Under the pieces are notes generated by a model. The model was not told the DNA's origin and ran no database searches. It was given only the letters and a program-made list of their open reading frames with translations. A stretch of 45,155 nucleotides of DNA, taken from positions 1 through 45,155 of the forward strand of contig JACQRJ010000001.1 of NCBI GenBank assembly GCA_016206505.1, written 5' to 3'. Every line of letters starts with the position of its first letter. Position 1 is the stretch's first letter. Positions 14,181 through 22,934 of this stretch are shown one piece after another. A program made the translations under genes and the position numbers. The DNA comes from Candidatus Peregrinibacteria bacterium (lineage in GTDB: Bacteria; Patescibacteriota; Gracilibacteria; UBA1369; LOWO2-01-FULL-3).

Positions 14181-15440
14181 GTGGGACTTAAATTTGATGG
14201 AAATTTCAATTTCATAGAAGAATTTCGCAAACTCGATCTGGCTTCACCAAAATGCGGATCGTGGACACGTGCCAGTGAAAATTGTGATTATGGCGATATC
14301 ACTACGGCATCGCGCGATTGCTATATGTGCTTCAACAGCGGAAATTGTCAGAATGCTTACTTTTGCGAGGATAGTCGCGGACTTAAAGATTGCAGCGATT
14401 GTGCTTTATGCGAAAACCTGGAGCTTTGTTATGAGTGCATTGTCTGCGACAGCTTGTACAACAGCAACTATTGCCAGGACTGCAGTAATTGCAACGACAT
14501 ACATTTTTGTTTTGATCTGAAGCGATGCAAAGATTGCATTGGTTGCAGCGGTCTGCGCAACAAGCAATATTGCATTTTCAATGAACAATTCAGCAAAGAA
14601 GATTATGAAGCGAAAAGTGGGAAATTAAATCTAAATGATGAGGCGGGATTAAAATTTATCCGTCAAAAACTGGAAGAGTTGAAAGCAAAAACTCCCAGAA
14701 TGTATGTTCATCAACTGGATACGACAAATTGCACAGGAGATTATGTTTATCACAGTAAAAATTGTCATTTCTGTTTTGATACGCGCCATACCGAGGACAG
14801 CGGTTATATCTATCAGGCAAATTTGGATATGGGTACTCGCGACAGCTATGATTGCGGACCGATTCCGACGGGGATGGATCTGTGTTACGACATTTCATAC
14901 GCGCATTATTTGTTTAACTGTAAGCATATTTACTGGTGTGGGAATCTCAAGGACTCAAAGTATTGCATCAACTGTCTGGAGTCCGAACATCTTTTTGGCT
15001 GTAATTATCTGAAAAATAAGCAGGGTGGATTTTATATTTTGAACCGGAAGGTTGATGAGGATTTTTACTGGAAGAGGACTGAGGAAATTGAGAGGGAGCT
15101 TGAGGGAAAAGGCATTTATACGATTTGGGATCTTTTGTACAAGGATTTGAGCAAGTCGGCGGTACGGGTTTTAGATGACGTTTTGCAGCGCGGGTGTCAA
15201 ATCTGTAATGAGTCATTTGAGCTTTGCGAAGCGGAAATTGCTTTTTACAAGAAAATGAAAATCATTTATCCGGTTTATTGTCCGGAATGCAGAAACAAGC
15301 AGCGCGTAAGTCTGCGAAATGAGCGAAAAATGTATAAAAGAAAATGCAGTTCCTGTGAAAAAACGTTGATTACGACTTATCCGCCAGAGAGTCCGTACAA
15401 AGTCGTTTGTCTTCCATGTTATTGGAAAAATATCGGGTAA
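14181..15440 (+). CDS. Cysteine-rich ladder protein with C-terminal zinc ribbon (paralog 1)
   Basis: 419 residues, 39 of them Cys. It starts at GTG, with no Shine-Dalgarno and TAGGAT 6 nt upstream. Unlike its larger paralogs it lacks the N-terminal ribbon and begins directly with the Cys ladder: repeated CxxC spaced by 6-9 residues (LKDCSDCALC, ELCYECIVC, NYCQDCSNC, KRCKDCIGCSGLRNKQYC). This is followed by the signature IFNEQFSKEDYE, a second smaller ladder and a C-terminal treble-cleft-like ribbon (CQIC, CPEC, CSSC, CLPC). No signal peptide, so probably cytosolic. I know such proteins from Patescibacteria genomes, sometimes mislabelled CaiB/BaiF. Metal binding is likely; function is unknown. 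Confidence 0.8.
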   Translation: MGLKFDGNFNFIEEFRKLDLASPKCGSWTRASENCDYGDITTASRDCYMCFNSGNCQNAYFCEDSRGLKDCSDCALCENLELCYECIVCDSLYNSNYCQDCSNCNDIHFCFDLKRCKDCIGCSGLRNKQYCIFNEQFSKEDYEAKSGKLNLNDEAGLKFIRQKLEELKAKTPRMYVHQLDTTNCTGDYVYHSKNCHFCFDTRHTEDSGYIYQANLDMGTRDSYDCGPIPTGMDLCYDISYAHYLFNCKHIYWCGNLKDSKYCINCLESEHLFGCNYLKNKQGGFYILNRKVDEDFYWKRTEEIERELEGKGIYTIWDLLYKDLSKSAVRVLDDVLQRGCQICNESFELCEAEIAFYKKMKIIYPVYCPECRNKQRVSLRNERKMYKRKCSSCEKTLITTYPPESPYKVVCLPCYWKNIG

Positions 15441-15465
15441 AATTTAAGTATTAGTGCGAAAATTT

Positions 15466-15723
15466 ATGACAAAAAATTGTAAAAAATGCGGGAAAGAATT
15501 TTTGATCGCCAAACAGGAAGCGCTTTTTTATGAGAAAAAATCATTGCCGGAACCTTTTGAATGTCCCGAGTGCCGAAGGAACAGGCGAAGCGGCATGCGT
15601 AATGTCAGAAAGCTTTATCCACGTCGGTGTGACAAATGCGGAATTGAGCTTCAAAGCAGCTATCCAGAGGGCGTAAGCTTCGCGGTTTATTGCGAGAAGT
15701 GTTATTTTGAGGAGGTTTCCTAG
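15466..15723 (+). CDS. Stand-alone zinc-ribbon protein (paralog 2, ribbon module only)
   Basis: 85 residues from the ATG at 15466; an in-frame GTG at 15454 adds MRKF and is also possible, since TAAAAT at 15438-15443 would put the transcript start there. The sequence is exactly the ribbon found at the ends of its larger neighbours: CKKCGKEF, an FYEKKSLPEPFECPECR turn, RSGMRNVRKLYPRRCDKCG, then a tyrosine-proline turn and VYCEKCYFEEV. Eight cysteines in four CxxC pairs suggest two zinc ions. It is likely a duplicated module or a partner of the larger proteins. Confidence 0.8.
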   Translation: MTKNCKKCGKEFLIAKQEALFYEKKSLPEPFECPECRRNRRSGMRNVRKLYPRRCDKCGIELQSSYPEGVSFAVYCEKCYFEEVS

Positions 15724-15740
15724 GGTGGTAAAATGCAGCC

Positions 15741-17384
15741 ATGATGAAAAAAATTTGTGCCGTTTCAGGAGTGGAATTTGAGATTTCAGATCGGGATATT
15801 GCTTATTATGAGAAAGTCGGCGTGCCTTTGCCGAGTTTGTGTCCGCCTGAGCGAGTACGTAGACGTATGGCTTATCGCAATGAGAGAAATTTATATAAAT
15901 CAAAATGTGCGTTTTCGGGTGAGCAGCTTTTGTCGATGTATCATCCCGATGACGGCTACACGATTTATGAAAAAGATATCTGGATTTCCGACAAGTGGGA
16001 TGGAGTGAGTTTTGGGCGGGAGTTTGATTTTGGGAAGGGATTTTTTGGGCAGTTTCGGGAGCTTTCAAAGGTTGTGCCGCGGGCAAATCTGGCGATTTTT
16101 GTAAACAATGAAAATTCAGAGTATTGCAATTATGTGGGCGATGTGAAGAATTCATATCTTTGTTTTGGGTCAATTTTTATTGAAGACTGCATGTATGGAA
16201 ATCCGTATTATTCCAAAAATTGTGTAGACTGTTTTTTGATCAGAAAGTCCGAGCTTTGCTATGAATGTATCGACTGCGAAGGGCTTTATAACTGCCTTTT
16301 TTTGCAGGACTCTCTGGAATGCAGGGATTGCAGTTTTGGTTTTGACTTAAAAGGCTGCAATAATTGTGTCGGCTGCGTGGGACTTCGCAATAAGCAATAT
16401 CAGATTTTCAACAAACAATATTCGCGCGAGGATTATGAGAAATTCGTGGGCCAATTTTCCTTTTGCGATAAAGAGAAAGTGGCATTTGTTTTGGGCAAAC
16501 TTGAGGAATTGAAAATGCAGCATCCACATCGCGGAGTTGTTTCCGTGAATTGCGAAAATGTGACAGGAAATTTCTTGTTTAATTCCAAGAATTGCTTCGA
16601 TTGTTTCCAGGTGATGGAGAACGAGGACTGTTCATACAATATTCAGACCACTACGAGCAAAGATTGTTATGATATGAATTTTACAGAGGAGAATGAGCTT
16701 TGTTATGAATATCTGGGAAATTATCGCAATTACAAAGCTGTGTTTTGCTTGTTACCTTATGGCTGTAATGACATTTGGTATAGCGAGTATCTCACCAATT
16801 GCAAAAATTGCTTTGGCTGCGTGGGCTTAAAAAATAAGCAGTTTTGCATTTTGGACAAGCAATATTCCGAGAGCGAGTATCATGAAATGGTAGGGCGAAT
16901 TATTAATTTAATGAAAGAACAGGGGGAATTTGGCGAATTTTTCCCGGTGAAAAATTCGCCTTTTTGTTACAATGAAACAGTGGCTTTTGATTATTTTTCT
17001 TTGTCAAAGGAGGAAGCTTTGGCGCGCGGTTATCGATGGAGAGAAGACGGCGAAGCGGATTTCAGGTCGGCGACAATTTCAGAGGTGGCTGATCGAATCG
17101 AAGATGTGACGGATTCTATTTTGAACGAAATTTTGGCCTGCGAAGTGAGCGGCAGGAATTACAAAATCGCTCCGGCTGAATTGAAATTTTACAGAAGAAT
17201 GGGGTTGCCGATTCCGAAAAAGCATTTTTTTGAAAGACTGAAAGTGCGCCTGGCGAAGAGATTGCCGTATGCGCTTTTCGCGAGGAAATGCGACAAATGC
17301 GGCGCGGATATGCAGACTCCGTACAGTGGTATACGTCTGGAGAAGGTATATTGCGAGCAGTGTTATTTAAAAGAAGTTTATTGA
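15741..17384 (+). CDS. Cysteine-rich ladder protein with two terminal zinc ribbons (paralog 3)
   Basis: 547 residues. Order: an N-terminal ribbon-like module (ICAVSGVEFEIS, CPPERVRRRMAYRNERNLY), a DKWDGVSFGREFDFGKGFF segment, the Cys ladder (SELCYECIDC, ECRDC, GCNNCVGCVGLRNKQY), a helical spacer, a NCENVTGNFLFNSKNC turn, a second ladder ending NKQFCILDKQYSE, an FYRRMGLPIPKK turn, and the C-terminal ribbon (CDKCG, YCEQCYLKEVY). No export signal. TAAAAT lies 6 nt before the ATG, suggesting its own leaderless promoter. The near-regular CxxC spacing would suit a right-handed solenoid with Cys columns binding metal or forming redox pairs; this is inference. Confidence 0.82.
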   Translation: MMKKICAVSGVEFEISDRDIAYYEKVGVPLPSLCPPERVRRRMAYRNERNLYKSKCAFSGEQLLSMYHPDDGYTIYEKDIWISDKWDGVSFGREFDFGKGFFGQFRELSKVVPRANLAIFVNNENSEYCNYVGDVKNSYLCFGSIFIEDCMYGNPYYSKNCVDCFLIRKSELCYECIDCEGLYNCLFLQDSLECRDCSFGFDLKGCNNCVGCVGLRNKQYQIFNKQYSREDYEKFVGQFSFCDKEKVAFVLGKLEELKMQHPHRGVVSVNCENVTGNFLFNSKNCFDCFQVMENEDCSYNIQTTTSKDCYDMNFTEENELCYEYLGNYRNYKAVFCLLPYGCNDIWYSEYLTNCKNCFGCVGLKNKQFCILDKQYSESEYHEMVGRIINLMKEQGEFGEFFPVKNSPFCYNETVAFDYFSLSKEEALARGYRWREDGEADFRSATISEVADRIEDVTDSILNEILACEVSGRNYKIAPAELKFYRRMGLPIPKKHFFERLKVRLAKRLPYALFARKCDKCGADMQTPYSGIRLEKVYCEQCYLKEVY

Positions 17385-17390
17385 TAACAT

Positions 17391-19088
17391 ATGGCCGAGC
17401 TTAAATCCTGCAAAATCTGTAAATTAAATTATCAAGTCACCGATGATGATTTGAAATTTTATGAAAGCGTTTCGCCGGTTTTCAATGGGAAAAAATATTT
17501 TATTCCATCTCCAACACTTTGTCCCAATTGCAGGCAGCAAAGACGTTTGAGCTTTTGCAATGAATTCAATCTGTATCCGGGCGAGTGCGGTATGTGTAAA
17601 AAGCGCACTTTGACCGAGCATCCGCCGCATGCAAATCAGCCGATTTACTGCAAAGAATGTTGGCACAGCGATAAATGGGAACCGAGGGATTTTGGTAGAG
17701 AAGTGGATTTTGGCAGGCCGTTTTTTGACCAGGTTCATGATCTAAAAAGCTCTGTGCCCGCTCAAGCTTTGACTATCGACGGTGAGAATTTGAATTGCGA
17801 TTATATGCATTATGCCGGTTCATCAAAAAATTGTTATCTGATAATGCATGCTGATTTTTGCGAAAATTGTTCTTATGGCTATGGTTTTAAGAAAGTAATT
17901 TCCTGCGTGGACGGATTTTATAATCTGCACTCCGAGCTTTGCTATGACTGTGTGGATGTCTATAAATGTTATGGACTGAAAGGCTGTCAGGATTGTGTAA
18001 ACTGCAGTTCTTCGGCTTTTTTGCGCGACTGTATCGGATGCCAAAATTGTTTTTTGTCTGTTGGACTGCGCAACAAACAGTATTATTTTCAAAGCAAACA
18101 ATTGAGCAAAGAAGAATATGAAAGCAAAATGCGTGAAATCGATCTAGGATCTTATACTCAATATCAAAAGTGCCATGCGCGCTTAAAGGAGCTTGAAAAA
18201 GATTATTGTTTTAAACAGTTTCATACTACAAACGTGCAAAATTGCTCCGGAGATTATTTGAAAAACTGTAAAGATGTACAGTTTGGTTTTGATTGTGAGG
18301 ATGTAGAAGGCGGGAAGTATCTTTTTCAGATGGTTTTGGGTTCAAAAAATGTTTATGACATTTACCAATATGGCACGAATTTGCAGGCTTCTTATGAGTG
18401 CTGCATTTCGGGCGCCAACGGTTACGGGCTTGTTTTCACTCTGGATGGCCATATGAGTAGCAAAAATTTGGCTTATTGCTGGTATATAGAGCATGGTGAA
18501 AATTTATTCGGCTGCGTAAGTATGCATCATCGGTCGTACTGCATTTTGAATAAGCAATATACGCAAGAAGAGTATGAGGCGCTGGTTCCGAAGGTAATTG
18601 AGCATATGCAAAAGAGTAATGAATGGGGCGAATTTTTTGATTCAAAAATCGCACTTTTTGGCTATAATAAGACAACAGCACAAATGTGGTTTCCGATGAA
18701 AAAAGAAGACGTTTTGACGCGCGGGTGGAAATGGGATGAATATGAAAGTGAGCGGCCAAATGTTGTAAGTGTAATCAAAGCGGCTGATTTGCCGGATAAT
18801 ATTTCTGATGTTGATGACGAGATTTTGCAGGCGGCGATCGAATGTGAAGAAAGCGGAAAACTTTTTAAACTAACTCCTTTCGAGCTGAGTTTTTATCGCG
18901 ATAATCGTTTGCCATTGCCGAGAAAAGCTTTTTATCAGCGTAATTTAGCAAGATTTGCTCGGAGAAATCCGCGGAAATTCTATAAAAGAAGTTGTGAAAA
19001 GTGCAGCAAAGAAATCTTAACTACATACACCAAGGAACTTGCAGCAAAAGTGTGCTGTGAAGAGTGCTATATGAAAGCAGTTTATTGA
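17391..19088 (+). CDS. Cysteine-rich ladder protein with two terminal zinc ribbons (paralog 4)
   Basis: 565 residues, same domain order as paralog 3, starting 6 nt after its stop. N-terminal ribbon CKICKLNYQV with CPNCRQQRRLSFCNEFNLY and CGMCKKRTL; DKWEPRDFGREVDFGRPFF; ladder SELCYDCVDVYKCYGLKGCQDCVNC, CIGCQNCF, VGLRNKQYYF; NCSGDYLKNCKDV turn; second ladder with SYCILNKQYTQEEYE; C-terminal ribbon CEKCSKEILTTY and CCEECYMKAVY. All four CxxC pairs are intact in both ribbons, whereas paralog 3 has lost some in its N-terminal ribbon. Tandem duplication followed by divergence is the simplest history. Confidence 0.82.
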   Translation: MAELKSCKICKLNYQVTDDDLKFYESVSPVFNGKKYFIPSPTLCPNCRQQRRLSFCNEFNLYPGECGMCKKRTLTEHPPHANQPIYCKECWHSDKWEPRDFGREVDFGRPFFDQVHDLKSSVPAQALTIDGENLNCDYMHYAGSSKNCYLIMHADFCENCSYGYGFKKVISCVDGFYNLHSELCYDCVDVYKCYGLKGCQDCVNCSSSAFLRDCIGCQNCFLSVGLRNKQYYFQSKQLSKEEYESKMREIDLGSYTQYQKCHARLKELEKDYCFKQFHTTNVQNCSGDYLKNCKDVQFGFDCEDVEGGKYLFQMVLGSKNVYDIYQYGTNLQASYECCISGANGYGLVFTLDGHMSSKNLAYCWYIEHGENLFGCVSMHHRSYCILNKQYTQEEYEALVPKVIEHMQKSNEWGEFFDSKIALFGYNKTTAQMWFPMKKEDVLTRGWKWDEYESERPNVVSVIKAADLPDNISDVDDEILQAAIECEESGKLFKLTPFELSFYRDNRLPLPRKAFYQRNLARFARRNPRKFYKRSCEKCSKEILTTYTKELAAKVCCEECYMKAVY

Positions 19089-19097
19089 TTTCTATAA

Positions 19098-19460
19098 TCA
19101 CTTCCTATCTTTTATCTTTGGTGCCGTTGAAACAAACAGCGCTAAAGTAGCTCCGAGTAAGCCAATGTCTCTTACGGTAATTGTCGTGATGCCCGTTGTA
19201 GCCAGGACGATAATTAGATGCATTGCCCCAAGAGCTGCCGCTACCCAAATCAATACATCAATCAATAAAAAGAAGCCGATTACAATATCCAATACGGCTG
19301 TTGATAGCATTGCTGTTTTCAAGGGAACCGGTAATAAATTTAGCGCCCAGGGCTGGATCAGTCCTCCCCATGCTTCAGGACTCTGAAAAATTAAAATGCC
19401 GACCCAGAGAAAATTGATTGCAAGGGCAACTCTTGCAATATGATAAGCGGTTTTATTCAT
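19098..19460 (-). CDS. DoxX-like small membrane protein
   Basis: 120 residues from the ATG at 19460, which overlaps the VKOR stop (ATGA); the open frame continues upstream only as a shadow of VKOR. Four transmembrane helices with an N-terminal ARVALAINFLWVGILIF, the usual beginning of DoxX/DoxD-type proteins, and a conserved-looking HLIIVLATTG in helix 3. The family is linked to membrane redox and thiol stress but has no settled reaction. It is the last gene of the cupredoxin-VKOR-DoxX operon. Confidence 0.7.
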   Translation of the reverse strand: MNKTAYHIARVALAINFLWVGILIFQSPEAWGGLIQPWALNLLPVPLKTAMLSTAVLDIVIGFFLLIDVLIWVAAALGAMHLIIVLATTGITTITVRDIGLLGATLALFVSTAPKIKDRK

Positions 19461-19867
19461 ACCAAATTGGTTAATAAAATTATTAAAGTCATGAGCCAGA
19501 TTGTTATTGCCGACAATAAGCACCAAAAACACCAGGCTTTGATGACAAATTTTTGTAAATAAACCAGTACGATTGAAAAAATTGCGGCTGAGAAAATTGA
19601 CGCCCTGGCAAGCATATCCAAAACCTGCAAAGGCTCTATCCCTACAACGATTAATCCCAATATTAAGCTCAAAACAAAATAAAAGAAGAAACCCAAAATG
19701 TCGTTGTGTATGCCAAAGATTTTGTTGTATTTACTCTCAAGTACAACCTGACAACTGCCGCCGATAAAACAATGTGGAGCGCTATCGGCTTTTCTTTTTT
19801 TAATGAGGTAACTTGTTTCACTGAGGCCTATGGCAGCTAATGTGAAAAGCAGGGCGTGAATAGTCAT
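19457..19867 (-). CDS. Vitamin K epoxide reductase (VKOR)-family disulfide oxidoreductase
   Basis: 136 residues from the ATG at 19867, just after a T-run that follows the cupredoxin stop; a TTG at 19885 would overlap that gene. Four to five transmembrane helices. Family cysteines: the loop pair in APHCFIGGSCQVVLESKYN, the IFGIHNDILG segment and the active-site CxxC in AWCFWCLLSA. Bacterial VKOR takes electrons from a DsbA-like protein and passes them to quinone, driving disulfide formation outside the membrane. No thioredoxin-fold partner domain is fused or adjacent, so the partner must be elsewhere. Confidence 0.88.
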   Translation of the reverse strand: MTIHALLFTLAAIGLSETSYLIKKRKADSAPHCFIGGSCQVVLESKYNKIFGIHNDILGFFFYFVLSLILGLIVVGIEPLQVLDMLARASIFSAAIFSIVLVYLQKFVIKAWCFWCLLSAITIWLMTLIILLTNLV

Positions 19868-19877
19868 AAAAAAAAAT

Positions 19878-20249
19878 TTATTCAACTATTAAGCTGCCTT
19901 CCATGCCAAAGTCTCTATGTCCGGCAACCGAGCAATATATGGCATACGTTCCGGCCTTTTCCGGAGTAAACAAAAAACTATCTTCTTCATTTGGCCCGAT
20001 CTGTTTCGTTTTCTGCTCAGTTCTCTCGATGACCAAATCATGCACAAACTTGCCCTGATTTTTGAAAACTATCTTTACGGTTTCGCCCGCTTTCAAATTC
20101 ACAGTATTGGGCTGAAAGCTGAATTCATTGCCGGTAAATATCACTTCTTTCGTTTCTGTTGCCGTTGAAACCGGCTTTTGTTCAGCTTTATTACAAGCAG
20201 TCAGAAGCACTAGGGCGGTAACAACGATGATTAAAAATTTCTTTTTCAT
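19878..20249 (-). CDS. Cupredoxin lipoprotein (type 1 copper protein)
   Basis: 123 residues from the ATG at 20249, chosen because it starts a lipoprotein signal (KKKFLIIVVTALVLLTAC, lipid-modified Cys at residue 19). The mature domain has the type 1 copper ligands in order: His in KFVHDLVIE, Cys in AIYCSVAGH, His in the same loop, and Met in FGMEGSLIV. It is probably a membrane-anchored electron carrier or copper handler on the outer face. First gene of the operon with VKOR and DoxX. An extended -10 (TGC-TACTAT) lies at 20289-20281. Confidence 0.88.
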   Translation of the reverse strand: MKKKFLIIVVTALVLLTACNKAEQKPVSTATETKEVIFTGNEFSFQPNTVNLKAGETVKIVFKNQGKFVHDLVIERTEQKTKQIGPNEEDSFLFTPEKAGTYAIYCSVAGHRDFGMEGSLIVE

Positions 20250-20280
20250 TTTTGTTGAGGTTAAGATTTTTTCTTTGCAC

Positions 20281-20289
20281 ATAGTAGCA
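20281..20289 (-). promoter_or_regulatory. Extended -10 for the cupredoxin operon
   Basis: TGCTACTAT on the minus strand (TGn plus TACTAT); predicted leader about 25 nt. No convincing -35. Confidence 0.4.
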
Positions 20290-20351
20290 TAAACCTTGCA
20301 CATTTTGGTAAAGCATGAAAAAATTCAGCCTCGGGATTTAAGGGCAATTGC

Positions 20352-22892
20352 ATGGGAACACTGACGCCAATGATGGCGCAATACAAAAAGATAAAAGAAC
20401 AATATCAGGACTGCATTTTGATGTTTCGCCTGGGGGATTTTTACGAAATGTTTTTTGAGGATGCTCTTGAGGCAAGCAGGATTTTGCAGATTACACTCAC
20501 TGCGCGCGGCAAAGGGGGCGAAAACGAGACGCCGATGTGCGGAATCCCCTATCATGCTCTGGATGGTTATCTTTATAAACTGACAAAGGCGAGGAAGAAA
20601 GTGGCGATTTGCGATCAGATGACTGCGCCGGATGGCAAAGGAATCGTAGAGAGAGATGTGACAAAAGTCGTGACGCCGGGGACAACTTTCAACGAAAATA
20701 TTCTTGAAACAAAAGCGAATAATTACGTGGCGGCGATTTTTTGCGACGGTAAAAAGTTTGCTCTCGCTTACTGCGATATTACAACCGGAGAATTTAAGGT
20801 TTCGGAATTTTTGAGCCGTAAGGATCTGGAGGCGGAAATCACTAAAATTGCCCCTGCGGAGTGCATTGGTGAGGAAAGTTTTTTGCAGGAATTTGCGGTA
20901 TTTTTTAAGTCGATGGAAATTTGCAGATTTCCATTTTTGTATCGTTTGGATGCTGAGAAAGAACTGAAAAATCATTTTCAAATTCAAAATTTGCAAAGTT
21001 TTGGCCTGGAAAATAAACCGTTTGCGGTTTATTGCTGCGGTATGCTTTTTGAATATCTGAAACAGACGCAAAAATCGGATCTGCAACATATTCAAAAAAT
21101 TGTTTTTTACGAGGCGTCTGAATTTATGCGTCTTGATGAAGCTTTGATTTTTAATCTGGAATTGTTTTTTACCGGTCGGGAAGGGAAAAGAGAGGGCAGC
21201 CTGATTTGGGTTTTGGATCAGACTGTGACCTGTATGGGAGGGCGTTTGATAAGAAACTGGCTGAAAAATCCACTGTTGAATCTTGAAGCAATTTCGGAAA
21301 GGCAAAGGAAGGTGGAATTTTTTGTGCGGGATTCAAATTTGCTGAGAGAAATGAGGGAAACCTTGCAGGGCTTATATGACATCGAAAGGTTGCTTGGTCG
21401 TTTGAGTCTGGGCAGTGGCAATGCGCGAGATTTGATTGCGATGAAAGAGTCGTTGAAGAAAATTCCGGAGATCAAAAATCTTGCGAATGAGCTTGGAGAA
21501 AATCTTTGTGTTTTCGAAAATCTTGTTGATTTGATCGAGAAAGCGATTGACGAAAATGCACCTTTGAGCGTGCGGGATGGCAATATGATTCGCGGTGGAT
21601 ACAATGATGAACTTGATGAACTGCGGTCTTTGCTTAGCGAAGGCAAAACTTTCATAAAAAATATGCAGGAAAGAGAAATAAAAAGGACTGGAATCTCTTC
21701 TCTGAAAGTAAAATTCAATAAAGTTTTCGGTTATTATATTGAGATTTCCAAGGCGAATTTGGATGCTGTGCCATCAGATTATTTCCGCAAACAAACTTTG
21801 GTAAATGCGGAAAGATTTATTACGCCGGAGCTCAAAGAATATGAAGAAAAAGTTTTGCATGCGGAAGAAAAAATTCGCGAATTGGAATATGAACTTTTTT
21901 ATCAAGTTCGCATGGAGGTGATTAAGGAAATTCTGCAAATTCAGCAGACTGCAAAAGCTTTGGCGGAGATAGATGTATTTAGCAATTTCGCATTTATTGC
22001 GGAAAAGTTCGGCTACTGCAAGCCGGAAATAAGTGAAACTGGCGAAGTTGAAATAATCGAAGGCAGACATCCGGTAATAGAAAGAATCGTTTCCGATTTT
22101 GTGCCGAATGATTGTATTTTTGAAGATACGAGAAAATTTTTGTTAATTACAGGGCCAAATATGGGTGGTAAATCGACATATTTGAGGCAGGTTGCTTTGA
22201 TTTGCCTGATGGCGCAATTGGGCAGTTTTGTGCCGGCAAAAACTGCAAAACTCTCTGTGGTTGATAGGATTTTCACCAGAGTCGGCGCATCGGATAATCT
22301 TTCCAGAGGGCAAAGTACTTTTATGGTGGAGATGCAGGAAGCCGCTTATATTTTAAATCAGGCGACTTCTCAAAGTTTGATTATTCTTGATGAAATCGGG
22401 CGCGGCACTTCGACTTATGACGGCGTAAGTATCGCGTGGGCGATTATGGAATATCTGCATGATCGCGTGGGTGCAAAAACCTTGTTTGCAACGCATTATC
22501 ATGAACTGATCGAGCTGGCGGAAGGCTTAAAAGAAGCCGTAAATTTGAGCGTATTGGTGAGAGAAACCGGTGCCGAGGGAGTTGTGTTTTTGTATCGGGT
22601 TGTAGAAGGTGCTGTTGATAAAAGTTATGGAATCGAGGTGGCAAAACTGGCGGGGCTTCCTGTTGATGTCGTTGGGCGAGCACGTGGGGTTTTGAGAGAA
22701 TTGGAAACGAAACATATTAAAAAAAGTGCTGTCAGTCCCGATCAAACTTCAATTTTCGAAAGAGAGTCCAAAGGCTTGAGTGCAGGGCAAAAACTACTTT
22801 TTGAAGACTTGAATGCCGTGAATATTGATAAAATGACACCGCTTGAAGCTTTGAAAAAGCTTTCGGATATGAAGGCAAGGTCTAAAAAGTAG
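20352..22892 (+). CDS. mutS: DNA mismatch repair protein MutS
   Basis: 846 residues, usual length. The N-terminal domain has the mismatch-probing GDFYEMFFEDA (Phe-x-Glu wedge) near residue 28. The ATPase domain has Walker A TGPNMGGKST near residue 600, the LSRGQSTFMVEM signature loop, Walker B with LDEIGRGTSTYDG, and the ATHYHEL switch. MutS recognises mispairs and recruits MutL, encoded 1.2 kb downstream. An AAGGG lies about 6 nt before the ATG, one of the few Shine-Dalgarno-like sequences in the window. Confidence 0.96.
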   Translation: MGTLTPMMAQYKKIKEQYQDCILMFRLGDFYEMFFEDALEASRILQITLTARGKGGENETPMCGIPYHALDGYLYKLTKARKKVAICDQMTAPDGKGIVERDVTKVVTPGTTFNENILETKANNYVAAIFCDGKKFALAYCDITTGEFKVSEFLSRKDLEAEITKIAPAECIGEESFLQEFAVFFKSMEICRFPFLYRLDAEKELKNHFQIQNLQSFGLENKPFAVYCCGMLFEYLKQTQKSDLQHIQKIVFYEASEFMRLDEALIFNLELFFTGREGKREGSLIWVLDQTVTCMGGRLIRNWLKNPLLNLEAISERQRKVEFFVRDSNLLREMRETLQGLYDIERLLGRLSLGSGNARDLIAMKESLKKIPEIKNLANELGENLCVFENLVDLIEKAIDENAPLSVRDGNMIRGGYNDELDELRSLLSEGKTFIKNMQEREIKRTGISSLKVKFNKVFGYYIEISKANLDAVPSDYFRKQTLVNAERFITPELKEYEEKVLHAEEKIRELEYELFYQVRMEVIKEILQIQQTAKALAEIDVFSNFAFIAEKFGYCKPEISETGEVEIIEGRHPVIERIVSDFVPNDCIFEDTRKFLLITGPNMGGKSTYLRQVALICLMAQLGSFVPAKTAKLSVVDRIFTRVGASDNLSRGQSTFMVEMQEAAYILNQATSQSLIILDEIGRGTSTYDGVSIAWAIMEYLHDRVGAKTLFATHYHELIELAEGLKEAVNLSVLVRETGAEGVVFLYRVVEGAVDKSYGIEVAKLAGLPVDVVGRARGVLRELETKHIKKSAVSPDQTSIFERESKGLSAGQKLLFEDLNAVNIDKMTPLEALKKLSDMKARSKK

Positions 22893-22897
22893 AGATG

Positions 22898-22906
22898 TGC
22901 TATATT
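22898..22906 (+). promoter_or_regulatory. Extended -10 before the lipoprotein gene
   Basis: TGCTATATT at 22898-22906, in the 42-nt gap after mutS; predicted leader about 22 nt. The same TGC-TATAxT form appears before the 34502 gene. Confidence 0.4.
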
Positions 22907-22934
22907 CGAACTGTTTACTAAAAAAAAATTGCTT

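Noticed and set aside
20325-21305. 326-codon open frame antisense to mutS
   Set aside because: mutS on the plus strand is unambiguous; the antisense product is low-complexity Phe/Lys/Arg-rich.
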